12,222 bases of DNA from Pseudomonadota bacterium (GTDB taxonomy: Bacteria > Pseudomonadota > Alphaproteobacteria > Caulobacterales > Caulobacteraceae), in the NCBI GenBank assembly GCA_023424215.1, contig JAFAEC010000167.1, positions 1-12,222 on the forward strand, read 5' to 3'. Made by a program: the position numbers and the translations under genes. Positions 1-6,521 of this stretch are shown here, piece by piece (position 1 is the stretch's first letter; every line of letters begins with the position of its first letter). The notes beneath the pieces are model-generated. The model worked only from the letters and a program-made list of their open reading frames with translations, was not told the DNA's origin and did not search any database.

Positions 1-423
1 GTCCAAGGCTTCAGCGGTCGCGCGGACGGCCCCCTCCGCCAGTCGGATCGCGTGCCGGCGAGCGCCTTCGGCGGCCAGCAGACGCGCCGTCGCCGGATCG
101 TCCATCTGCAGGGGCGGGGCGGCGTCGACCGCCGGCGGACGGGCGGGGCTGGCGGCGCCGAGCAACAGGGCGGCGGCCAATTCGGCCGCTTCCGCCGCAG
201 GCCGGCCGAAAGCCGCCGTCCACCCCTGCACGGCGGTCGCGATCGGATCGTCGCCGTCCAGCGGCAGGCCGGTTTCGGTCGCCCAGTCGAGCCAGGCGTC
301 GATCTGGGCGTCCGTCCAGCACGCCGGGGCGCGCACCGTGACGATCTGAGGCCCGCGTTCGATCTCGCGCGGCGGGCGCGGGAGGCTGCGAGCGAGGGCG
401 GCGAGAGATGTGGACTGGCGCAT
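1..423 (-). CDS. Unrecognised protein, 5' part only (runs off the left edge)
   Basis: An open frame starts at an ATG at 423 and stays open for 141 codons to the left edge with no stop, so the C-terminus is missing. Codon use is strongly GC at third positions, like the neighbouring genes, which supports real coding. The product begins MRQSTSLAALARSLPRPPRE. It continues with a segment containing TVRAPACWTDAQIDAWLDWA at roughly residues 34-53, which looks like a folded region with conserved tryptophans. A long Ala-rich, probably helical stretch follows. There is no obvious signal peptide or transmembrane segment. I do not recognise the family and give no function. It is transcribed divergently from the NDUFA12-type gene, with 207 bases between the two starts. 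No strong ribosome binding site is visible, so the start is tentative. Confidence 0.6.
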   Translation of the reverse strand, partial: MRQSTSLAALARSLPRPPREIERGPQIVTVRAPACWTDAQIDAWLDWATETGLPLDGDDPIATAVQGWTAAFGRPAAEAAELAAALLLGAASPARPPAVDAAPPLQMDDPATARLLAAEGARRHAIRLAEGAVRATAEALD

Positions 424-546
424 GACGGCGTCTCGATCCGGCGGTTCCGAGAGCCTAGCCGTCCCTCGTCGGGTTCTGCAATAAATGTGGCGGGTTTGGC
501 CGGGCTTACCCCCAAGATGTTGAGCCCTCACGCCTCGCCGGCGCGC

Positions 547-575
547 TGGACGCGACCGCTCAGGGTTTCTATGAT
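547..575 (+). promoter_or_regulatory. Candidate housekeeping promoter for the NDUFA12-DUF2155 pair
   Basis: TGGACG (547-552), 17 bases, then TATGAT (570-575) resembles a sigma-70-type promoter with one mismatch in each box. Transcription would start near 582, leaving a leader of about 50 bases before the GTG at 631. It would also place the in-frame ATG at 571 upstream of the transcript, which favours the GTG start. It was found by eye in GC-rich DNA, so it is moderate at best. Confidence 0.35.
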
Positions 576-630
576 CTGCGCCGCAGACGCCGGGCGTTCC
601 GGCCGATCCGAAGCGAGTGGATTTCCTGAC

Positions 631-1023
631 GTGCTAGGCAAGATTTTCGGCTGGTGGGACGGCGCCACCATCGGCACCCTGTTCACCATCGCCAAGCGCG
701 GCCAGCTGGTCGGGACCGACGAGTTCGGGAACCGCTATTACCTCGCCCGGGACAATACGAGCTATGACGGCCGCCGTCGCCGCTGGGTGGTCTACAACGG
801 CTACGCTGACGGTTCGAAGGTGCCGCCGGAATGGCACGGCTGGCTGCACTACACGATCGATGAGCCGCCGACCGAGCGCCCGCTGCCGCGAAAGGCCTGG
901 GAGAAGGACTACCTGCCCAACCTGACGGGTACGCCGATGGCGTGGCGGCCCAAGGGGTCGCTGGCGGCGGAAGGCGTGCGTCCGGCGGCCACCGGCGACT
1001 ACGAGGCGTGGAAACCCGAATGA
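631..1023 (+). CDS. NADH:ubiquinone oxidoreductase accessory subunit, NDUFA12 (17.2 kDa) family
   Basis: The 130-residue product is a homologue of the mitochondrial complex I accessory subunit NDUFA12. Alphaproteobacteria, the relatives of mitochondria, carry this subunit on the peripheral arm of respiratory complex I at the inner membrane. Visible family features are the N-terminal LGKIFGWWDGATIGT, then LVGTDEFGNRYYLAR near residues 27-41, the RRRWVVYNG block, and VPPEWHGWLHYTIDEPP near residues 64-80. The C-terminal tail is polar (WEKDYLPNLTGTP and onward). Length suits the bacterial family. The GTG at 631 is chosen because the family starts almost directly with LGKIFGWW; an in-frame ATG at 571 would add 20 unrelated residues. 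The stop overlaps the ATG of the next gene (ATGA), so the two are probably translated together. No other complex I gene is in the window. Confidence 0.9.
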   Translation: MLGKIFGWWDGATIGTLFTIAKRGQLVGTDEFGNRYYLARDNTSYDGRRRRWVVYNGYADGSKVPPEWHGWLHYTIDEPPTERPLPRKAWEKDYLPNLTGTPMAWRPKGSLAAEGVRPAATGDYEAWKPE

Positions 1024-1715
1024 GACTCCGGCGGGCGCTGCTGGTTGCGATCACCTCCGCCGCGGCGCTCGGCGCCGGCGGCGTGATTGCGTCCGCCCTG
1101 ACCGATCTGCCCCAGGACGCCCGCCCGGTGCAGGACCCGACGGCCGAGCTGAACACCCAGCCGGCGACGCAGGCGCCGACACCGCCCGTCGTCACGCCGC
1201 CCCGTGAACCGGCCCCCGAGGCCGCTCCGGCTCCCGTCGTGCCGATTCCGATCACGCCGCCGAACCCGCCCGTCGTGGTGGTCCCCGAGGCCGAAGAGGT
1301 CTCGCCCGTCGAAGAAGCCGAATCCGGCGAGGAAAAGGCGGAGACCGCCGCCGAGCCGACCGAGGTCGCCGAGCCCGCCGAACCCGCGCGCCGCCAGCGC
1401 CGCCGCGTCGCCATCGTCGAGGCCGTCGACAAGATCACCGCCGAGACCATGCGTTTCGCGGTCGAGGTCGGGGGCCGGCCGGTCCGCTTCGCGGACTCCC
1501 TGATCATCTCCGCCCGGGCCTGCGAGGTATCGACGCCGGAAGAGGTCGTCCCCGACGCCATCGCCTATCTGGAAGTCCGCATACAGCCGCGTGGCCTGCT
1601 CCAGGCGTCGGAGCCCCGGGAGATCTTCCGCGGCTGGATGTTCGCTTCCTCGCCTGGCGTAAACGGGCTCCAGCATCCGATCTACGACGCGTGGGTGGTG
1701 GGCTGCAGGGCGTAG
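1020..1715 (+). CDS. DUF2155-family exported or membrane-anchored protein
   Basis: The 231-residue product has three parts. Residues 1-30 form a basic start (MRLRR) followed by a hydrophobic Ala-rich stretch, which reads as a signal peptide or N-terminal anchor. Residues 31-125 are a Pro/Ala/Glu-rich, probably disordered linker. Residues 126-231 match DUF2155, with AVDKITAETMRFAVEVG, two cysteines (168 and 229) that could form a disulfide, and a block around residues 204-226 containing RGWMFASSPG and LQHPIYDAW. DUF2155 is common in Alphaproteobacteria and its function is unknown; I infer a periplasmic position. The ATG at 1020 overlaps the stop of the NDUFA12-type gene. An earlier in-frame ATG at 942 would lie deep inside that gene and lacks family support. 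Its last 34 bases overlap the 3' end of aat on the other strand. Confidence 0.85.
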   Translation: MRLRRALLVAITSAAALGAGGVIASALTDLPQDARPVQDPTAELNTQPATQAPTPPVVTPPREPAPEAAPAPVVPIPITPPNPPVVVVPEAEEVSPVEEAESGEEKAETAAEPTEVAEPAEPARRQRRRVAIVEAVDKITAETMRFAVEVGGRPVRFADSLIISARACEVSTPEEVVPDAIAYLEVRIQPRGLLQASEPREIFRGWMFASSPGVNGLQHPIYDAWVVGCRA

Positions 1716-2377
1716 TCCACGGCCTCTACCCCGGTCATCGGGGCTGACAGCCCGGCCGCGTCGGCCTCTCGCGCGCGCGCCTGCCGAAGCCGGCGCAGAT
1801 AGGCCGCCTGCGGGACCTCCACCGCGCCGAACCGGGCGAGGTGTTCGGTCATGAACTGGGCGTCAAGCAAGCCCCATCCGCCGCGCTTCAGGCGGGCGAC
1901 AAGGTGCACCAGGGCGACCTTGGAGGCGTCGCGCTCGCGGCTGAACATGCTCTCGCCGAAGAATGCGGCGCCGAGGGTCACGCCGTAGAGCCCGCCGACC
2001 AGTCGTTCGTCTCGCCAGCATTCGATCGAATGGGCGTGACCGCGGCCGTTCAGCTCCGCGTACAGGCGGCGGATAGGGCCGTTGATCCAGCTGTCCTCGC
2101 GCCCCGGAGCCGGCGCGGCGCAGGCGTCCACGACCGCGCCGAAGGCGGTGTTGACGCGAATGTCGAACGGCTCGGCGCGCACCGTCCGGCGCAGGCGGGT
2201 CGGGATCTGGAAGTCGTCGAGCGGGATCACCCCTCGCTGGTCCGGCTCGACGAGGAACATGCGCGGATCGTCGCGCGTCTCGCCCATGGGGAAGACGCCC
2301 GTGGCGTAGCAGAGGAGCAGTTCGTCAGGGCCGAACCGGCCGAAGGGAAGGCTGGCGCTGAAGCCGGGCTCCTCCAC
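1682..2377 (-). CDS. aat: Leucyl/phenylalanyl-tRNA--protein transferase
   Basis: This cytoplasmic enzyme moves Leu or Phe from aminoacyl-tRNA to proteins with N-terminal Arg or Lys, creating N-degrons for the ClpS/ClpAP pathway. Family motifs are clear: LLLCYATGVFPMG (GVFPM at residues 27-31), WINGPIRRLY (from 97), HSIECW (116-121), GESMFSRERDASKVALVHL (from 141) and LLDAQFMTEHL (170-180). The frame extends upstream to 2548, but that part lies inside accC and does not look like Aat. I chose the GTG at 2377, 5 bases after the accC stop, giving 231 residues, close to the usual length. No strong ribosome binding site is seen, so translation may be coupled to accC. The last 35 or so residues, after YLRRL, form a tail of uncertain value. 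The stop lies inside the 3' end of the convergent DUF2155 gene. Confidence 0.9.
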   Translation of the reverse strand: MEEPGFSASLPFGRFGPDELLLCYATGVFPMGETRDDPRMFLVEPDQRGVIPLDDFQIPTRLRRTVRAEPFDIRVNTAFGAVVDACAAPAPGREDSWINGPIRRLYAELNGRGHAHSIECWRDERLVGGLYGVTLGAAFFGESMFSRERDASKVALVHLVARLKRGGWGLLDAQFMTEHLARFGAVEVPQAAYLRRLRQARAREADAAGLSAPMTGVEAVDYALQPTTHAS

Positions 2378-2382
2378 CGGCT

Positions 2383-3735
<1,353 letters not shown>

Positions 3736-3738
3736 GGC

Positions 3739-4248
3739 TTACGCCTCGAGCAGGACGAGCGGTTCGCCGAACTCGACCGGCTGGGCGTCGCCGACCAGCA
3801 CCTCGGCCACCACGCCGTCACGCGGCGACTGGATCGGGTTCATGGTCTTCATCGCCTCGACGATCAGCAGGGTCTGGCCCTTCTTCACCTTGTCGCCGGG
3901 CTGCACGAAGGGCGGGGCTTCCGGCGCGGGCTGCAGATAGGCGGTGCCGACCATCGGCGACTTCACCTCCTCGCCGGAGCGGGCGACGATGGTCGCCGGA
4001 TCGGAAGGCATGGCGGCGCCGGAGGGCGGGGCCGCGGGCGCAGCGTGGGCGACCGGCGCGGGCGCGGCGGCGTAGTGCACCGGCGCCGCGGCGACGGTGA
4101 CCTCGCGCTTCACCTTGATCTTCAGATCGTCCTTCTCGACCTCGATCTCGGTCAGATCGGTGTCGTTGAGGATGTCGGCCAGCTGGCGCACCAGGGCGGC
4201 GTCGATGCCGCTGTCGTCGTTCTTCAGCCGGGGGGTCTTGTCGGACAT
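3739..4248 (-). CDS. accB: Acetyl-CoA carboxylase, biotin carboxyl carrier protein
   Basis: This 169-residue carrier holds the biotin that AccC carboxylates and that the AccAD carboxyltransferase then discharges onto acetyl-CoA. The N-terminal domain (to about residue 50) ends in TEIEVEKDDLKIKVKRE, the usual AccB dimerisation-type segment. Residues 51-82 form a flexible Ala/Pro linker. The C-terminal biotinyl domain starts near EEVKSPMVGTAYLQ and contains the biotinylation motif EAMKTMNPI with target Lys134. The eight-residue insertion APEAPPFV near residues 108-115 is the AccB-type 'thumb', which separates it from lipoyl domains and other biotin carriers. The gene sits 19 bases downstream of aroQ and 3 bases upstream of accC, in one operon. 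Confidence 0.97.
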   Translation of the reverse strand: MSDKTPRLKNDDSGIDAALVRQLADILNDTDLTEIEVEKDDLKIKVKREVTVAAAPVHYAAAPAPVAHAAPAAPPSGAAMPSDPATIVARSGEEVKSPMVGTAYLQPAPEAPPFVQPGDKVKKGQTLLIVEAMKTMNPIQSPRDGVVAEVLVGDAQPVEFGEPLVLLEA

Positions 4249-4267
4249 CGGAGCCTCTCGTCCCTGT

Positions 4268-4735
4268 CTAGATCGAACGGTCCGCGGACTGGCTGCGTTC
4301 CTGCGCCAGACCGAGGGCGGCCTTGACGGCCAGTTCGTAACTCACCGGGCCGAAGCCCGAAACCACGCCGGCGGCGACCGCCGACACATAGGAGCGATGC
4401 CGGAAGCGCTCGCGCGCCGCCGGATTCGAAAGGTGGCATTCGACCACCGGAATGGTCAGCGTCTTCAGGGCATCGAGCAGGGCTACCGAAGTGTGGCCGT
4501 AGCCGGCCGGGTTGATCACCAGGGCGTCGGCCTTCTCGCGCGCCTCTTGCACGTGATCGATCAGCTCGCCTTCATGGTTGGTCTGGCGGAACACGACGGT
4601 CGCGTCGCCGGCGGCCCGCTCGCAGCGCGCCTGCACGTCGGCGAGGGTCTCGCGGCCATAGACCTCCGGCTCCCGCACCCCGAGCAGGTTGAGGTTTGGG
4701 CCGTTGAGGACGTAGAGGACGGGGCTGTCGGGCAT
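4268..4735 (-). CDS. aroQ: 3-dehydroquinate dehydratase, type II
   Basis: The type II dehydroquinase converts 3-dehydroquinate to 3-dehydroshikimate, the third step of the shikimate pathway to aromatic amino acids and folate precursors. The 155 residues fit this small dodecameric family. Motifs are NGPNLNLLGVREPEVYG (residues 11-27, with catalytic Tyr26), NHEGELID (53-60), INPAGYGHTSVALLDAL (74-90, with His81), ECHLSNP (99-105, with His101) and ERFRHRSY (109-116). The common INPGAYTHTS segment is INPAGYGHTS here, a mild variation that keeps the catalytic histidine. It is the first gene of the operon aroQ-accB-accC-aat. The ATG at 4735 agrees with the family start. Confidence 0.96.
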   Translation of the reverse strand: MPDSPVLYVLNGPNLNLLGVREPEVYGRETLADVQARCERAAGDATVVFRQTNHEGELIDHVQEAREKADALVINPAGYGHTSVALLDALKTLTIPVVECHLSNPAARERFRHRSYVSAVAAGVVSGFGPVSYELAVKAALGLAQERSQSADRSI

Positions 4736-4775
4736 TCGCTCGCGGAAGATGGCGTCCGACCGGAATCGGTCCGGC

Positions 4776-4803
4776 CTTTTAGCTGAGGCGTCGCGGCAAG
4801 CAA
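4776..4803 (-). promoter_or_regulatory. Candidate housekeeping promoter for aroQ-accB-accC-aat
   Basis: Reading the minus strand, TTGCTTG (4803-4797) is followed after 13 bases by GCTAAAAG (4783-4776). The second box matches the Caulobacter housekeeping -10 consensus GCTANAWC at 7 of 8 positions, and the spacing is in the 10-14 range given for that sigma factor. The -35 box shares mainly TTG with TTGACGS. It lies about 40 bases before the aroQ start, in the gap divergent to thiS. Confidence 0.4.
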
Positions 4804-4833
4804 GCCGGGCGCGATGGAGATTGACGTAGCGTC

Positions 4834-5031
4834 ATGCGCATCCAGGTCAACGGCGAACCTCTCGAGACCTCCGCCGCCACGGTGCTGGCGCTGGTCGAGG
4901 AACTGGGGCTGGACGTGCGCAAGGTGGCGGTCGAGCGCAATCTCGAGATCGTGCCGAAGTCGCTGCACGGCTCGACCCGGATCGCCGACGGCGACCGGAT
5001 CGAGGTGGTGCAGTTCGTCGGCGGCGGCTGA
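4834..5031 (+). CDS. thiS: Thiamine biosynthesis sulfur carrier protein ThiS
   Basis: ThiS is a small ubiquitin-like protein. Its C-terminal glycine is adenylated and turned into a thiocarboxylate that gives sulfur to ThiG for the thiazole ring of thiamine. The 65-residue length is typical. The product starts MRIQVNGEP, has the ubiquitin-fold pattern with VEELG near residues 21-25 and ends in FVGGG, so the required Gly-Gly terminus is present. A GGAGA at 4816-4820 is a possible ribosome binding site but lies rather far from the ATG. Its partner thiG lies 3.2 kb downstream on the same strand instead of next to it. No ThiF, ThiE or ThiO gene is present here. Confidence 0.93.
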   Translation: MRIQVNGEPLETSAATVLALVEELGLDVRKVAVERNLEIVPKSLHGSTRIADGDRIEVVQFVGGG

Positions 5032-5048
5032 CCGGGAGCGCGCGAGCC

Positions 5049-5078
5049 GGGAACCTCGCGGCGGGCGGGACATCGAAC
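5049..5078 (+). promoter_or_regulatory. Candidate ECF sigma factor promoter before folE
   Basis: GGGAACC (5049-5055), 15 bases, then CATCGAAC (5071-5078). The same arrangement with the same spacing occurs before the ECF sigma gene at 5756-5785. A GGAAC-type -35 box is typical of ECF sigma factors. It lies between thiS and folE, about 30 bases before the folE start, as expected for a promoter with a short leader. That the neighbouring sigma factor recognises it is inference. Confidence 0.6.
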
Positions 5079-5108
5079 GGGGACGAACCGCCACTCGAGG
5101 ATGTCCCC

Positions 5109-5753
5109 ATGTCTGTCGCCTCCGTCTCCGCCCTGGCCTTCGAGCCCGCGTCGCACCCCGTATGTGACGCCACAGCGGTGCTTCCCTGGCGGCGACCGAC
5201 GCGCGCCGAGGCCGAGGCGGCGGTGCGGACGCTGATCGGCTGGGCCGGCGATGATCCGCGGCGGGAGGGGCTGCGCGACACGCCGTCGCGGGTGGTGCGC
5301 GCCTACGAGGAGTGGTTCGCCGGCTATGCGCAGGAGCCGGCGGCGATCCTCGAACGAACCTTCGGCGAGGTCGCGGGCTACGATGAGCTGGTGTTGCTGC
5401 GCGACATTCCGGTGGAGTCGGTGTGCGAGCACCACATGGCGGCGATCCGGGGCGTGGCGCATGTCGCCTATCTGCCGTCGGAGCGGGTGGTCGGCATCTC
5501 CAAACTGGCCCGACTGGTCGACGCCTTCGGGCGGCGGCTGCAGATCCAGGAGCGGCTGACCGCCGAGGTCGCGGAGGCGCTGGAGCAAACCCTCAGGCCT
5601 CGCGGCGTGGCTGTGGTGATCGAGGCCGCCCACGAATGCATGGCGTCGCGCGGGGTGCGCAAGCACGGGGCCTCGCTGGTCGCCCGACGGTTCACCGGCG
5701 TGTTCGAGGAGCCGGAGCGGCGGCGCGAGGTGCTGGTCGCGCTGGCGGGGTGA
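5109..5753 (+). CDS. folE: GTP cyclohydrolase I (FolE type)
   Basis: FolE opens GTP to 7,8-dihydroneopterin triphosphate, the first step of tetrahydrofolate synthesis and also the entry to queuosine and other pterins. The 214-residue product has an N-terminal extension (1-30) and the conserved core. VESVCEHHM (102-110) supplies zinc ligand Cys106 and histidines 108-109. HVAYLPSERVVGISKLARLVDAF (from 118) follows. RLQIQERLT is at 143-151. HECMASRGVRKHGA (175-188) carries the second zinc cysteine, Cys177. All zinc ligands are in place, so this is the classic zinc enzyme and not the FolE2 type. A GAGG box 8 bases before the ATG at 5109 supports the start. A likely ECF promoter lies just upstream, and the sigma gene promoter begins 3 bases after the folE stop. 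Confidence 0.96.
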   Translation: MSVASVSALAFEPASHPVCDATAVLPWRRPTRAEAEAAVRTLIGWAGDDPRREGLRDTPSRVVRAYEEWFAGYAQEPAAILERTFGEVAGYDELVLLRDIPVESVCEHHMAAIRGVAHVAYLPSERVVGISKLARLVDAFGRRLQIQERLTAEVAEALEQTLRPRGVAVVIEAAHECMASRGVRKHGASLVARRFTGVFEEPERRREVLVALAG

Positions 5754-5755
5754 GC

Positions 5756-5785
5756 GGGAACCTTGCCCGCTGCGCGGCATCCAAC
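5756..5785 (+). promoter_or_regulatory. Candidate autoregulatory promoter of the ECF sigma gene
   Basis: GGGAACC (5756-5762), 15 bases, then CATCCAAC (5778-5785). It differs from the site before folE by one base within the two boxes, with identical spacing. ECF sigma factors commonly drive their own genes, so a shared site before the sigma gene and its neighbour is the expected pattern. Transcription would begin near 5790, which rules out the in-frame ATG at 5763 and favours the start at 5811. Confidence 0.65.
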
Positions 5786-5810
5786 CGATGATACGACGCG
5801 AGGTGCAGGC

Positions 5811-6521
5811 ATGGCCGGGCTGAAACGACAGGCGCTGGACGCCATGGATGAGGCCGGGCTGGTCCGGCTGGCGCAGGCCGGCGACGGGGAGGCGTTCCGC
5901 GTCATTATGCAGCGCGGCAACCAGCGCCTGTTCCGCGTGGCCCGGGGCGTGGTGCGAGACGAGGCCGAGGCGGAGGACGTGCTGCAGGAAGCCTGGGTTC
6001 GGGCCTTCGCCGCCATTGGGACGTTCCGCTCGGAAGCGGGGGTCATGACCTGGCTGACCCGGATCGTGCTCAACGAGGCGCGCGGGCGGTTGCGCCGACG
6101 TCGGCCGACCGTCGGGCTGGAGGCGGTCGAGGCGGCGCAGGAGGAGGCGGGGCAGGTGATCCCGTTCCCGGGGTCGTTCGGGACCGCCAGCCCCGAGGCC
6201 GACGCCGCCCGGGCGCAGATGCGCGGGCTGATCGAGCAGGCCGTGGACGAGCTTCCGGAGGGCTTCCGGGTGGTCTTCATCCTGCGCGACATCGAGGCCT
6301 GCAGCATCGAGGAGACGGCGGCGACGCTGGGTATACGGCCGGAGACGGTGAAGACGCGGCTGCATCGGGCCCGCCGGCTGCTGCGCGAGGCGCTGGACGC
6401 GCGGCTGGCCTCGGCCACGGCCGAGGCCTTTCCCTTCCTCGGTCCGCGCTGCGCACGCATCACCGCGGCGGTGCTGGCGCGGCTGGCGGGAGAGGGGCGG
6501 ATCACCGTCGGCCCGACCTAG
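5811..6521 (+). CDS. ECF-type (group 4) RNA polymerase sigma factor
   Basis: The 236-residue product is an alternative sigma factor that would direct RNA polymerase to a small regulon. Region 2 spans about residues 24-97, with the core-binding and -10 recognition segment DEAEAEDVLQEAWVRAF and then MTWLTRIVLNEARGRLRRRR. A linker of about 40 residues contains QVIPFPGSFG. Region 4 spans about 140-193, with LPEGFRVVFILRDIEACSIEETAATLGI and the helix-turn-helix ending VKTRLHRARRLL. A tail of about 40 residues follows, including FPFLGPRCARITAAVLARL with one cysteine. There is no region 3, as expected for ECF factors. The start at 5811 has GAGG 7 bases upstream and lies after the predicted promoter. 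No anti-sigma gene lies beside it: folE is upstream and a convergent sulfatase gene is downstream. I cannot assign the ECF group. Confidence 0.93.
   Translation: MAGLKRQALDAMDEAGLVRLAQAGDGEAFRVIMQRGNQRLFRVARGVVRDEAEAEDVLQEAWVRAFAAIGTFRSEAGVMTWLTRIVLNEARGRLRRRRPTVGLEAVEAAQEEAGQVIPFPGSFGTASPEADAARAQMRGLIEQAVDELPEGFRVVFILRDIEACSIEETAATLGIRPETVKTRLHRARRLLREALDARLASATAEAFPFLGPRCARITAAVLARLAGEGRITVGPT

Noticed and set aside
424..448. GGAAC-N16-CGTC on the minus strand, like a general stress (EcfG-type) promoter for the left-edge gene
   Set aside because: The -10 part directly touches the ATG and has CGTC where CGTT is expected, so it would start transcription inside the coding region.
4758..4780. 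GACCG-GAAT-CGGTC hairpin followed by TTTT, like a terminator
   Set aside because: It lies between two divergent starts, where no plus-strand transcript should end, and the T-run is better read as the complement of the GCTAAAAG -10 box for aroQ.
4821..4826. TTGACG as a -35 box for thiS
   Set aside because: It lies only 8 bases before the ATG, so a promoter using it would start inside thiS.
4736..4833. Possible TPP riboswitch before thiS (a CTGAGG string near 4782)
   Set aside because: The rest of the conserved TPP aptamer is absent and the space before the ATG is too short for the full structure. None was seen before thiG either.
5763..5810. Earlier in-frame ATG for the sigma factor gene
   Set aside because: It lies between the two boxes of the predicted promoter, while the ATG at 5811 has a GAGG box 7 bases upstream and a better N-terminus.
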